A stretch of DNA of 49,361 bases from Nitrospirota bacterium (lineage in GTDB: Bacteria > Nitrospirota > Thermodesulfovibrionia > Thermodesulfovibrionales > Dissulfurispiraceae), in NCBI GenBank assembly GCA_021847795.1, contig JAJZPZ010000007.1:1-49361 (forward strand). The letters run 5' to 3'. Below the pieces are notes generated by a model. That model searched no databases, had not been told where the DNA came from, and saw nothing but the letters and a program-made list of their open reading frames with translations. The translations under genes were made by a program, and so were the position numbers. Position 1 is the stretch's first letter, and each line of letters starts with the position of its first letter. Below are positions 27,194-35,888 of the stretch, piece after piece.

Positions 27194-27223
27194 TTCGCAA
27201 AAAGGGCATGCTTTGGGTATAAT
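27194..27223 (+). promoter_or_regulatory. Promoter of the deacetylase gene, leaderless
   Basis: TTCGCA at 27194-27199 (four of six to TTGACA) and an extended -10 GGGTATAAT ending in TATAAT at 27218-27223, 18-nt spacing. The start expected 7 nt later is the A of ATG 27230. No ribosome site is present. Confidence 0.6.
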
Positions 27224-27229
27224 TTTTGT

Positions 27230-28156
27230 ATGGGGAATGTGGCTTTTATCTACGATGATATTTTCCTGCGCCATGCGCCTCCGCCCTGGCATCCTGAGCA
27301 GAAGGACCGGCTGATCCATATCGTGAACGCGTTGAAAGCCGCGGGATTATGGGACAGGCTAATCCATATAAAACCGCGCAGGGCACGCCTCGATGATATC
27401 GCCCTTGTACATACACCCGGATACATTGAGCGGATACTGGCCTGCGGAAAAGACGGCTGTCTCGATCCCGACACCTACACCTCCGAAGGCAGCCTGGAAG
27501 CAGCGCTGTATGCGGCGGGCTCTGTAATCGAAGCTGTGGAAAGATGCAAAAGCGGTGATGCGGCCAGGATATTCTGCGCGGTGCGGCCGCCCGGGCACCA
27601 TGCCGAGGCGGACTGCGCCATGGGGTTCTGCCTCTTCAACAACATTGCCGTCGGCGCTCAATACGCGAGGAATACCGGCTATGAACGGGTATTCATCATT
27701 GATTTCGACGCGCACCACGGAAACGGCACGCAGCATATTTTTGAGGAAGATGATACAGTCTTTTATTTCAGTACACATCAATATCCCTATTATCCGGAAA
27801 CGGGAAAAGACCTGGAACGGGGGAGGGGCAGGGGATTGGGTTACACCTACAATGTCCAGATACACACAGGCTCCGGGAACAAGGATTACCTGTACGTGTA
27901 CCAGGACATCCTCCCCGATCTTGTAAGGCGGTTTGATCCGGACATTATCCTTGTCTCAGCCGGGTATGACATCCACGCCCGGGACCCCCATGCCGATATC
28001 CGTGTGACCGGCGATGGGATACAGGGTATTGTGCACAGCATTCTCACCTGCTCGTCCAGCCCCGTCATATTCGCCCTCGAAGGCGGCTACGATCCCGATT
28101 CCCTTGCAGAATCGGTAAAGATCACCATCGAAGAAATGCTGAAAGGGCGGGAATAA
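27230..28156 (+). CDS. Histone deacetylase-superfamily (acetoin utilisation/APAH-like) deacetylase
   Basis: 308 residues. Zinc-dependent amidohydrolase that removes acetyl groups from lysines or polyamines. Active-site elements: VRPPGHHAEADCAMGFC (catalytic His pair), FIIDFDAHHGNGTQ (zinc-binding Asp and His), SAGYDIHARDPHADI (second zinc Asp) and ALEGGYD (transition-state Tyr). Length is typical for bacterial class II-like HDACs. Start at MGNVAFIYDD, which matches the family N-terminus and sits at the promoter's start point; the longer upstream frame is not conserved in style. Substrate unknown. Confidence 0.92.
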   Translation: MGNVAFIYDDIFLRHAPPPWHPEQKDRLIHIVNALKAAGLWDRLIHIKPRRARLDDIALVHTPGYIERILACGKDGCLDPDTYTSEGSLEAALYAAGSVIEAVERCKSGDAARIFCAVRPPGHHAEADCAMGFCLFNNIAVGAQYARNTGYERVFIIDFDAHHGNGTQHIFEEDDTVFYFSTHQYPYYPETGKDLERGRGRGLGYTYNVQIHTGSGNKDYLYVYQDILPDLVRRFDPDIILVSAGYDIHARDPHADIRVTGDGIQGIVHSILTCSSSPVIFALEGGYDPDSLAESVKITIEEMLKGRE

Positions 28157-28239
28157 AAGGCCAAACCTCAAAACCAAAAACTCAAAACTAAGAACTAAAG
28201 ACCCCAGTGCGTATCTTTATTGAACTCGCCAATGGTGGG

Positions 28240-28428
28240 GAGACCCAAAGGGGAAAACCTTCTCTCTCATTCTCGACGGACATCCAAGCCCGTCTCCTAG
28301 GCGCCGGCTCGCTCCCTGTCACCCCGGGAATTCTTCGAATTCCCGGGGACCCCCTGCTCCTCTACCATATGGGATGGGGCTCCGCTTGAGCTGCCAATAC
28401 CGTTCGAAGGCATTCCCCTCTGGGTCTC
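28240..28428 (-). ncRNA. Structured repeat element, copy 1 (minus orientation), RNA-like
   Basis: Read on the minus strand, the ends pair over 16 bp with one mismatch (28413-28428 with 28240-28255). Inside is a perfect 12-bp hairpin CCCCGGGAATTC/GAATTCCCGGGG at 28322-28348. A second, 7-bp hairpin GACGGGC-TTGGAT-GTCCGTC (complement of 28275-28294) carries GGA in its loop. It is followed by CGAGAATGAG. The same layout recurs at 28549 on the plus strand. No open frame of merit lies here. Whether it is transcribed is unknown. Confidence 0.5.
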
Positions 28429-28548
28429 TCTTCTTTTTACCGTTGCTTACTACAGAAAGGAAAAAGAAAGAAAAGGTAAAAAGGTAAAGAGGTCAACAGG
28501 TGAAAAGACCGTATCATCTGTTGTCTTTAGAGGTATATCGAAGGAGGT

Positions 28549-28676
28549 AAGGGGGACAGGGTAGGTGAGCGGCTTTTTTCGCTGTCCGCGAGGACCAGGG
28601 ATGTCCGAGCAAGCGAAAACCTCGGAGAAGGGCGTGGAGGCCCTTCGAGAATGAGCGAACCTATTCTGTCTCCCTT
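28549..28676 (+). ncRNA. Structured repeat element, copy 2 (plus orientation), RNA-like
   Basis: The ends AAGGGGGACAGGGTAGGT (28549-28566) and ACCTATTCTGTCTCCCTT (28659-28676) form an uninterrupted 18-bp helix if G-U pairs are allowed. One inner arm is TTTTCGCT/AGCGAAAA (28576-28583/28612-28619), topped by GGAC-CAGGGAT-GTCC. The other is CTC-[GGA bulge]-GAAGGGC-GTGGAG-GCCCTTC-GAG (28621-28649), again followed by GAATGAG. Homologous to copy 1 with paired changes in the stem. The loops and bulge carry GGA. It lies in the 653-bp gap before uvrC. Confidence 0.55.
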
Positions 28677-28809
28677 GCCGACGACGGACCACATACGGGA
28701 GCACCTACTTGCGCTTGCACGAAAGAGAACCCAGGTTTTTAGTCTCTGCCGTAAGTAAAATGCAGTGCCGGGATGTTCGAAGAGGGATTAAAAGGCGATA
28801 TGCTATATT

Positions 28810-30660
28810 ATGTTTATGACTTCAGAACAACCCGATCCCCCTGCCGGTTCCCCGGCGGACCTGCCTGACGGCAAGCCTGCTCAGGAGGACATCAGGGAGA
28901 AGGTCCGCAGGGCGCCCACAAAGCCGGGAGTCTACATCTTTAAAACACAAAAGGACAAAATCCTTTATGTGGGCAAGGCAAAGAACCTCAGGAACCGCCT
29001 GAGGAGTTATTTCCAGAAGTCCGCGAACCTCGAACCCCGCAAAGTCGCCATGGTCAGGATGATCAGGGACTTTGAATATATTGTCACGGACAACGAACTG
29101 GAAGCGCTGATCCTGGAAGCGAGCCTTATCAAGCAGCATAAGCCCAACTTCAACATCATCCTGAGGGATGACAAAAATTACCCCTATATAAAGCTGACCG
29201 TCACAGAAGAATGGCCGCGCATAGAGACAGTGCGGGGAATCAAAAGGGACGGCAACATATATTTCGGTCCTTACATCCCTGCCCAGGCCATGTGGGAGGC
29301 GATTGCCTTTATAAGGAAAAATTTTTCCATCAGGACCTGCGGATATCTGCTGGACAAACCGATGCGGCCCTGTATCCAGTACCAGATGAAGAAATGTCCC
29401 GCGCCCTGTGCAGGCCTTATCAGCAGAGAAGAGTACATGGACATTGTCGAGGACGTAAGGCTCTTTCTTGCGGGTGAGAAAAAAGAGCTGCTGGAGAACC
29501 TTGAAAAGAAAATGACGGAGCTTTCGGATGAGATGAAATTCGAAGGAGCTGCGAGGATACGGGACAGCATCTTCAATCTGCAGCGGGCGTTCGAGTCCCA
29601 GAAGATCATTGCCCCGGAACTTGGAGATATCGATATTATCGGGTATTACCGCGAAGACGGCATGGCTGCAATCAATGTCCTGTTCCTGCGGAAAGGCATG
29701 CTGATAGGGTCGCGGAGCTTTTTCCTCGACAAGGTCATAACATCCGATGAGCCGGAAATCATGCACAGTGTTGTCGAGCTTTTCTATGCAAAGGAGATCA
29801 TCCCCCCCGCCTGCATACTGGTAAACACGCCCCCCGACGATGCAAAGGCACTTATAACCTGGCTTCAGGACAAGAGGGGGGCAAAGGTCGAACTCAGGGC
29901 GCCCAGGAGCGGCAAAAGGCTCGATCTCCTGAAAATGGCGAATGAAAACGCGCGGCTCCACTTCATCTCAAGAAAGAAACCTTCGGGGGGCGAACTCCTG
30001 GAGGTATTGAAAGATAAATTACACCTTGCGCAGGCCCCCCTGACTATCGGCGCCTTTGACGTCTCTACCATCCAGGGCAGCGATTCCGTCGGCGCTTTTG
30101 TCTATTGGGAGAACGGCAGGTTTAAAAAAGAGCTGTACAGGCATCTGAAGATAAAAGAGGTGCAGGGAGTGGACGACTACTCCATGATGAGAGAGATTGT
30201 CCGCAGGATACTGGGGAAACTGGAAGACAAAATGCCGGACCTTGTTGTCATTGACGGCGGCAAGGGACAGCTTGAGGCCGCGCGGGGCGTTATGGCCGAG
30301 ATAGGCGTGAAAACCGAGGTCATAGGCATTGCGAAAAAGCCGGACAGGGCGGTCCTGCTGAGCAACGAGATCATTGACCTTGAGGACAAAGATAAGGCAT
30401 CATTACTCCTAAAACGCATAAGGGACGAGGTCCATAGGTTTGCCGTCGGCTTTCACAGGAAGCTGCGGGACAAGAAGATGGTGCAGTCCCCCCTTGGGAG
30501 GATACCCGGTGTAGGCAAAAAGCGCAGGCTTGAGCTTCTGAGGCACTTCGGCAGCCTTGAAAACATCAGGAAAGCCTCTGCTGACGAGATCGCGCAGATA
30601 AAAGGGCTTGATATTAAAACCGCCGAACGGATACTCAAGGGATTGAAGGCCCTTAAATAG
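28810..30660 (+). CDS. uvrC: UvrABC excinuclease subunit C
   Basis: 616 residues. Makes the 3' and 5' incisions in nucleotide excision repair. A GIY-YIG nuclease domain at about 35-115 (PTKPGVYIFK, LYVGKAKNLRNRLRSYF) is followed by a UVR motif at about 220-255. The RNase H-like second nuclease is at about 385-540, with IGAFDVSTIQGSDSVGA and VVIDGGKGQLEAA. C-terminal helix-hairpin-helix repeats include IPGVGKKRRLELLRHFG. Full length. A TATATT at 28804-28809 would start transcription at the second ATG, 28816, so that may be the true start (leaderless); 28810 is given as the longest option. Confidence 0.95.
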   Translation: MFMTSEQPDPPAGSPADLPDGKPAQEDIREKVRRAPTKPGVYIFKTQKDKILYVGKAKNLRNRLRSYFQKSANLEPRKVAMVRMIRDFEYIVTDNELEALILEASLIKQHKPNFNIILRDDKNYPYIKLTVTEEWPRIETVRGIKRDGNIYFGPYIPAQAMWEAIAFIRKNFSIRTCGYLLDKPMRPCIQYQMKKCPAPCAGLISREEYMDIVEDVRLFLAGEKKELLENLEKKMTELSDEMKFEGAARIRDSIFNLQRAFESQKIIAPELGDIDIIGYYREDGMAAINVLFLRKGMLIGSRSFFLDKVITSDEPEIMHSVVELFYAKEIIPPACILVNTPPDDAKALITWLQDKRGAKVELRAPRSGKRLDLLKMANENARLHFISRKKPSGGELLEVLKDKLHLAQAPLTIGAFDVSTIQGSDSVGAFVYWENGRFKKELYRHLKIKEVQGVDDYSMMREIVRRILGKLEDKMPDLVVIDGGKGQLEAARGVMAEIGVKTEVIGIAKKPDRAVLLSNEIIDLEDKDKASLLLKRIRDEVHRFAVGFHRKLRDKKMVQSPLGRIPGVGKKRRLELLRHFGSLENIRKASADEIAQIKGLDIKTAERILKGLKALK

Positions 30661-30697
30661 CAGCGCTGCAATTTACTATTTGAAAGAAGGAGAAATT

Positions 30698-31630
30698 ATG
30701 AATATTTACATCTCAGGCTCTCTGGCATATGACAGGATCATGGATTTCCCGGGGAAGTTTTCAGACCACATTCTTCCCGACAAGATCCATATCCTGAATG
30801 TATGCTTTACCGTGAACGGCATGGTTGAAAAGTTCGGCGGCACTGCAGGCAATATCGCCTATTCGCTGAGCCTCCTCAATGAACGGCCTGTCATCCTTGC
30901 GACAATAGGGAAAGACTACAGGAGTTATTTTGACTGGCTCAACAAGAATAATCTTTCCATAGAGGGAATAAAGGTAATTCATGAAGAATTCACTGCCGGG
31001 GCCTATATAACCACCGACAAATCGGACAACCAGATAACGGGCTTCAACCCGGGGGCAATGAAATATCCTTCGGATTACAGGTTCAAAAACGCTGATCCCG
31101 GGAATTCCCTGGCCCTTATCGGTCCGGGTAATCTTACGGACATGGTTGAATATGCCGGGGCGTATAGGAGCAAGGGCATCAGCTATATTTGCGACCCCGG
31201 CCAGTCTCTTACCGCATGGGACAAGGATGCGTTTATAGAATGGATTGACGGCTCTGCAATCCTGATCTCCAATGATTATGAGCTTGAGCTTATCATGAAG
31301 ATGACGGGAAAGAGCAAAAGAGAATTGCTGGGTTTGACAAAGACCATCATTACAACCCTGGGGGAAAAGGGCTCCCTTATCAGCACGGCTGATGCCGATG
31401 TAAACATTCCGGTGGCGAAAATCACCGGCATCGTGGACCCCACCGGTGCGGGAGATGCATACAGGGCAGGATTGATCATGGGTCTTGTTCGCGGCAAGGA
31501 TCTGGGCACCGCCGCAAAACTGGGAGCTGTTGCATCGGCCTATGCAGTTGAAAAGTACGGGACCCAGGAGCATGAGTATACCTATGATGAATTCCTTGCG
31601 CGGTACAAAACCAATTTCGGCGAATTATAG
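30698..31630 (+). CDS. PfkB-family sugar/nucleoside kinase (adenosine kinase-like)
   Basis: 310 residues of the ribokinase/PfkB family. Seen: FGGTAGNIAYSLSLL (first signature), DPTGAGDAYRAGLIMG (second signature with the catalytic Asp of GAGD), and TLGEKGSLI before it. The two-Gly GG and N-terminal IYISGSLAYDRIMDFPG are like the adenosine kinase subgroup. The substrate could be adenosine or another nucleoside or sugar. The ATG at 30698 is preferred: AAGGAGAAATT precedes it. It follows uvrC by 37 nt. Confidence 0.88.
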   Translation: MNIYISGSLAYDRIMDFPGKFSDHILPDKIHILNVCFTVNGMVEKFGGTAGNIAYSLSLLNERPVILATIGKDYRSYFDWLNKNNLSIEGIKVIHEEFTAGAYITTDKSDNQITGFNPGAMKYPSDYRFKNADPGNSLALIGPGNLTDMVEYAGAYRSKGISYICDPGQSLTAWDKDAFIEWIDGSAILISNDYELELIMKMTGKSKRELLGLTKTIITTLGEKGSLISTADADVNIPVAKITGIVDPTGAGDAYRAGLIMGLVRGKDLGTAAKLGAVASAYAVEKYGTQEHEYTYDEFLARYKTNFGEL

Positions 31631-31771
31631 GGTGACTTTTTCGTAACCTGTTCCCTTTCACGATAAAATGTGTATTACCCGCCCCTTGCACCCTTCCCTG
31701 CAGGGGTGGGTTCCTTTGGGCCGGACCTCGACAAAAATCGGCAAAATCGCACCTCTTTTGCGGCAGGGCGG

Positions 31772-31801
31772 TTGACTTTAACCATGATTTCAAATTATAA
31801 T
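31772..31801 (+). promoter_or_regulatory. Promoter of the rpmH-yidD-yidC cluster
   Basis: TTGACT at 31772-31777, 18-nt spacer and a perfect TATAAT at 31796-31801. Transcription would start at about 31808, giving a normal 25-nt leader with GGAGG before rpmH. Confidence 0.75.
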
Positions 31802-31833
31802 TTCATTTCAATACTTTTTCTGGAGGTTGCCGG

Positions 31834-31974
31834 ATGGGCACATATACAACATACAATCCACATAAAAGCAGAAGGAAGAAGACGCACGGGTTTCTTACCC
31901 GCATGAGCACCAGCGCGGGCAGAAGGATCATCAAGAGAAGAAGGGCAAAGGGAAGGAAACGTCTGGCAGGCTAG
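31834..31974 (+). CDS. rpmH: 50S ribosomal protein L34
   Basis: 46 residues, highly basic. [18 protein letters not shown] followed by [13 protein letters not shown] is the L34 signature. The N-terminus ([14 protein letters not shown]) is two or three residues longer than the usual MKRTYQPS form. TGGAGGTTGCCGG gives a good ribosome site. It is directly followed by yidD with only 21 nt between, where most bacteria carry rnpA. Confidence 0.95.
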   Translation: MGTYTTYNPHKSRRKKTHGFLTRMSTSAGRRIIKRRRAKGRKRLAG

Positions 31975-31995
31975 GAGTTTCTCAGGGGTTTTTCT

Positions 31996-32208
31996 ATGTT
32001 GAAAACTCTCATACTTATTCTCATAAAAATTTACCGGTACCTGATCTCGCCTGTATTGCCTCCCAGTTGCAGGTTTGTACCGTCATGCTCGGAATATTCC
32101 CTTGAAGCTGTAAAAAAATACGGAGCTTTCAAAGGCGGTTACCTGTCTTGCAGGAGAATCTTGAAATGCCATCCGTTTCACCCGGGCGGACATGATCCGG
32201 TAAAATAG
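31996..32208 (+). CDS. yidD: Membrane protein insertion efficiency factor YidD
   Basis: 70 residues. Family motif [41 protein letters not shown] is seen in its conserved parts: [15 protein letters not shown] and GGHDPV. An N-terminal amphipathic helix ([15 protein letters not shown]) places it at the inner membrane, where it helps YidC insertion. AGGGG lies 7 nt before the ATG. Confidence 0.95.
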   Translation: MLKTLILILIKIYRYLISPVLPPSCRFVPSCSEYSLEAVKKYGAFKGGYLSCRRILKCHPFHPGGHDPVK

Positions 32209-32239
32209 ACAACCCAACAGCACAATAAGGAAACTTTAC

Positions 32240-33802
32240 ATGGAAAACAGGACATTACTTGCGATAGCGCTTTCAGTTGCCATACTGATAGGGTATCAGT
32301 ACTTTTATATAAAAACTGTCCCTCATCCTGCGCCGGTGCAGGCCCCTGCTAAAGGGAAGGCACAGGAGGGAAGCAGCAAACCCGCGCCTGTTGCTCCGCC
32401 GCAGATCCTACCTCAAACCGGGATGTCGGGTGCGGAAAAAACCGTGACTATCGACAATGATCTCTATACCGCTGTTTTTACTTCCAGGGGCGCTACGTTG
32501 AAGAGCATCGCCCTGAAAAAGTTTAAGGACAAAAACGGCAGCCTGATCACGTTAAGGGGCGATGCAGCATTGCCTCCGCTCGCACTGGGAGTGGATGACG
32601 GGTTCCAGTTCTCGAACGTCAACTTTGCCGTCAGTGGCGGTGATATAAACCTGACCCCTTCTGCGAGCGCTGCCGCACTCACTTTCGAATATTCCTCGGA
32701 CGGGCACTCTATCCGCAGGACCTATACGTTTCATTATGACAACTATGCCATTGATTTGAAGGATGAAGTGAACGGGCTGGACTCCTACTGGATAACTCTC
32801 GGAAGGGATTTCGGGCCCTACGAGGGAGACACATCTGTCCATTACGGCCCTGTTATCCTGAGGGATTCCGACAGGATGGAGTTTGTTACAAAGAAACTGG
32901 CTGAGCCGAAGAGCTTCAGAGATGGAATAAAGTGGATCGCCCAGGAGGACAAATATTTCTTCTCATCCATCGTGCCGAAAGGGCAGGTTGAGGAAGCAAA
33001 GGTCTGGAGCAGCAATGCAAATGCGCTGGTTGCAATGAAGGTAAAGGGCGGCACGAACGATTACCTGCTGTATGCCGGTCCAAAGGAAAACGACAGGCTG
33101 AAAAAACTGAATTACGGGCTTGAGTATATCGTTGATTTCGGATTTTTCTCGATCATTGCGCGGCCGCTTTTCTGGGTACTGAAGCTGTTCTACTCCATAT
33201 TCCACAATTACGGGGTTGCGATCATCTTTCTCACCATAATGGTAAGGATTCCCTTTATCCCCCTGGTGAGCAAGGGCCAGAAGTCGATGAAGAAGCTCCA
33301 GGACATCCAGCCGAGGATGGCTGAGGTCAAAGCAAAATACAAGGATGACCCGCAGAGGATGCAGAAGGAACTTATGGAGCTGTATAAAAAACATAAGGTG
33401 AACCCCGTGGGCGGCTGCCTGCCCATGCTCCTCCAGATCCCGTTCTTCTTCGCGCTTTATAAAGTGCTCCTCATATCGATAGAGTTGAGGAGTGCGCCTT
33501 TCATGTTATGGATTCATGATCTGTCCGCCCCTGATAGGCTTTTCGGTCAACTGGGCGGCATAAATCTGGGAGGGCCGTTGCCGATTTTGATGGGAATCAC
33601 GATGGTGATACAGCAGAGGATGACCCCCTCCACCATGGACCCGTCACAGCAGAAGATCATGATGCTTATGCCTGTTGTGTTTACCTTTATGTTCCTGAGC
33701 TTCCCCTCAGGGCTTGTCCTGTACTGGCTGGTGAACAATCTCCTGAGCATCGGGCAGCAGATGTATACGAACAGGAAAATGGAAAAGCAGCCTGCTGCAT
33801 AA
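32240..33802 (+). CDS. yidC: Membrane protein insertase YidC
   Basis: 520 residues, Gram-negative type. N-terminal anchor (ALSVAILIGYQYFYI), large periplasmic beta-supersandwich domain at about 50-310, then the five-helix insertase core. The core includes the IMVRIPFIPLVSKGQKSMKK and FFALYKVLLISIELR segments. The conserved positively charged groove residue is the Arg in IMVR. AAGGAAACTTTAC serves as ribosome site. Third gene of the rpmH cluster; the usual downstream jag/khpB is missing. Confidence 0.95.
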   Translation: MENRTLLAIALSVAILIGYQYFYIKTVPHPAPVQAPAKGKAQEGSSKPAPVAPPQILPQTGMSGAEKTVTIDNDLYTAVFTSRGATLKSIALKKFKDKNGSLITLRGDAALPPLALGVDDGFQFSNVNFAVSGGDINLTPSASAAALTFEYSSDGHSIRRTYTFHYDNYAIDLKDEVNGLDSYWITLGRDFGPYEGDTSVHYGPVILRDSDRMEFVTKKLAEPKSFRDGIKWIAQEDKYFFSSIVPKGQVEEAKVWSSNANALVAMKVKGGTNDYLLYAGPKENDRLKKLNYGLEYIVDFGFFSIIARPLFWVLKLFYSIFHNYGVAIIFLTIMVRIPFIPLVSKGQKSMKKLQDIQPRMAEVKAKYKDDPQRMQKELMELYKKHKVNPVGGCLPMLLQIPFFFALYKVLLISIELRSAPFMLWIHDLSAPDRLFGQLGGINLGGPLPILMGITMVIQQRMTPSTMDPSQQKIMMLMPVVFTFMFLSFPSGLVLYWLVNNLLSIGQQMYTNRKMEKQPAA

Positions 33803-33912
33803 TAATTCCGGCTTAAGAGAGGCGATAGGGGGGCGAAACTTTTCAGTCCCCTGCGCAATGCTGCGGGTATATCTTTAAGATGCGGACTGTTCGTTACAGC
33901 CTATAAACATCT

Positions 33913-34122
33913 TTAATTGTCTTTTCTCTTCCTGTCTGCAAGGTATTCATCCAAATTGCGCGATGGCTCTTTGCGCCGCTGTTCAAGAATGACGGTATCA
34001 ATCAGGTCCTCCATAAACTCTTTGTCCCTCAGCATTCTTGCTACCACAGCCTCTCTCTGTTTTTTGGGCAATGCCCGGAAAGCTGTCCAAAATACCTCCG
34101 ATGTCGCTTCCGCCGTCGTCAT
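33913..34122 (-). CDS. Antitoxin-like small protein (orphan)
   Basis: 69 residues, with FWTAFRALPKKQREAVVARM and ILEQRRKEPSRNLDEYLADR. This pattern resembles chromosomal type II antitoxins, with a helical body and a basic C-terminal tail that neutralises a RelE/ParE-type toxin. No toxin gene follows in the 110 nt before yidC. A four-codon frame (ATGGGAACATGA) overlaps its start codon. It lies with the next short frame between yidC and mnmE, where jag is usually found. Confidence 0.55.
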   Translation of the reverse strand: MTTAEATSEVFWTAFRALPKKQREAVVARMLRDKEFMEDLIDTVILEQRRKEPSRNLDEYLADRKRKDN

Positions 34123-34150
34123 GTTCCCATCCCTACTTTCTCCTTAATTT

Positions 34151-34243
34151 TTAACCTATCCCGGCCCGTTTTGCGTCTTCTATCACGATGAGAGCAGCGA
34201 AGTTGGCTGTTTTGCCGCCTTTATAAGTCAAATGTGCTTTCAT
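34151..34243 (-). CDS. Possible short peptide or gene remnant (30 aa)
   Basis: A 30-codon frame (MKAHLTYKGGKTANFAALIV, then IEDAKRAGIG) just upstream of the antitoxin-like gene on the same strand. No good ribosome site. It may be the N-terminal remnant of a lost gene. Low certainty. Confidence 0.2.
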   Translation of the reverse strand: MKAHLTYKGGKTANFAALIVIEDAKRAGIG

Positions 34244-34442
34244 TTTTTACTACCCGTGAAAAAATTACCTCGCGGAAAGGCCTTTCTACCAGTTGCTGAA
34301 TAATAGGTCTTTGTAACTGGGATTTATTTTTGTTGTAAATATCGCTTTTGCCATTTCTCTGCCTTGCAGCTTATATCTGCTCAACGTCGCCGTGTTTTTG
34401 AATTAAGAGGGTGCAAGTTTGTTATAATTACCAGATAATACC
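34244..34442. other. mnmE upstream region
   Basis: Contains a possible promoter: TTGAAT at 34398-34403 and a perfect TATAAT at 34423-34428 (19-nt spacing). The leader before mnmE would be only about 8 nt. Nothing else recognised. Confidence 0.4.
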
Positions 34443-35822
34443 ATGAATTCTCCTGATGACACCATAGCAGCCATATCCACTCCCACAGGCGAAGGCGGCA
34501 TAGGCATCGTGCGCCTGAGCGGCAGGGATGCGGTCAGGATTGCTGATCGCATATTCTCTTCCCCCAAAAGCAGAAAGCTTGAAGGCTCCCGGTCCCATAC
34601 GGTCAACTACGGGTTCCTTGTCGATCCGGCAGGGGGCAGGAGGATCGATGAAGTGCTCGCCACTGTCATGCGCGCTCCAAAAACATACACCATGGAGGAT
34701 GTGGTCGAATTCAACTGCCACGGCGGCATGCTTCCCCTCAGGGAGGCGCTCCACCTGCTTTTAAGAGAGGGGGCACGGCTCGCCGAACCCGGGGAATTCA
34801 CTAAGAGGGCCTTTTTGAACGGCAGGATAGACCTCTCGCAGGCTGAGGCAGTCATCGATCTCATCAAGGCAAAGACCGACCGGGCTGAGAGGCTTGCCCT
34901 ACAGCAGCTTGAGGGGGGGCTCTCCAGGAGAATAACCGGACTGCGGGACAGGATCACCGATACCTGCGTGCATGTAGAGGCCTGTATCGATTTTCCCGAA
35001 GATGAGCCTGAGCTTACCATAAAAGATGAAATCATCGGCTCCATGCGTGCAATCGGCACAGAGCTTAAAGAACTCTCAAAGGGATATGATGAAGGACGGT
35101 TCTTCCGCGAAGGGGTTTCCGCTGCAATAATCGGGAAGCCCAATGTCGGGAAATCATCCCTCCTCAACGCCCTGCTCGAAAAAGACAGGGCCATAGTTAC
35201 CGACATGCCGGGCACCACAAGGGACGTTGTTGAAGACCTTCTGAACATCAACGGCCTGCCTTTGCGCATAATGGATACCGCAGGGATAAGGGATGCCTGC
35301 AACCTTGCGGAAATGGAAGGAGTAAAACGGAGCTTAAAGGCCCTCGAAGGTGCGGACATCGTCATTGCAGTTGTCGATGCCGGCAGTCCTCTCGATGAGG
35401 CTGACAGGGAACTGCTCGACAAGGTCAGGCACAAGAGGGCGGTCGTTCTGGCCAACAAATGCGATATCGAAGCAGCTGATTTCAGCCTGCCGGATATGGG
35501 GATCAATTGTATAAGGGCTTCGGCCCTGACAGGGGAGGGGCTCGATGCCCTGAAGAACAGGATATACTCGCTATGCATCTCATCCGGGGCATCTCAGGAC
35601 ACCGAGGACCTGATGATTACGAATGAGCGGCATAAGCAATCACTTGACCGGGCACTGGCCTCGCTGAGGGATGCAGGGGAGTCCCTGGAGAGAAGCGATC
35701 CCCTGGAGGTCACCGCAATTTCCCTGCGCGAGGCCCTTGATGCACTCGGCGCGATTGTCGGACTGATCACTACCGAAGACATTCTGAACAGGATATTCAG
35801 CGAATTCTGCATCGGCAAGTAG
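34443..35822 (+). CDS. mnmE: tRNA modification GTPase MnmE
   Basis: 459 residues. With MnmG it forms the (carboxymethyl)aminomethyl group at U34 of certain tRNAs. The N-terminal folate domain (TPTGEGGIGIVRLSG, EFTKRAFLNGRIDLSQAEA) and helical domain frame a G domain with GKPNVGKSSLLN, PGTTRD, DTAGIRDA and NKCD. The C-terminus is the conserved FCIGK with the catalytic Cys. Works on the same wobble uridine as MnmA, encoded 2.5 kb downstream. ATG at 34443 has no clear ribosome site. Confidence 0.95.
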   Translation: MNSPDDTIAAISTPTGEGGIGIVRLSGRDAVRIADRIFSSPKSRKLEGSRSHTVNYGFLVDPAGGRRIDEVLATVMRAPKTYTMEDVVEFNCHGGMLPLREALHLLLREGARLAEPGEFTKRAFLNGRIDLSQAEAVIDLIKAKTDRAERLALQQLEGGLSRRITGLRDRITDTCVHVEACIDFPEDEPELTIKDEIIGSMRAIGTELKELSKGYDEGRFFREGVSAAIIGKPNVGKSSLLNALLEKDRAIVTDMPGTTRDVVEDLLNINGLPLRIMDTAGIRDACNLAEMEGVKRSLKALEGADIVIAVVDAGSPLDEADRELLDKVRHKRAVVLANKCDIEAADFSLPDMGINCIRASALTGEGLDALKNRIYSLCISSGASQDTEDLMITNERHKQSLDRALASLRDAGESLERSDPLEVTAISLREALDALGAIVGLITTEDILNRIFSEFCIGK

Positions 35823-35888
35823 ACCGTAAGGAAATTACGCCTGCTGAGACAGGTGTCATTAAGAGGCGCTTATAAGTTATAGTAAGAG

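Noticed and set aside
28450-28704. An 84-codon minus-strand frame across structured element copy 2
   Set aside because: It is the translation of hairpin repeats, with no ribosome site or family likeness.
33913-34243. Complete toxin-antitoxin pair
   Set aside because: Only the antitoxin-like protein is credible. No toxin frame lies on either side, and the 30-aa frame is too short and lacks a ribosome site.
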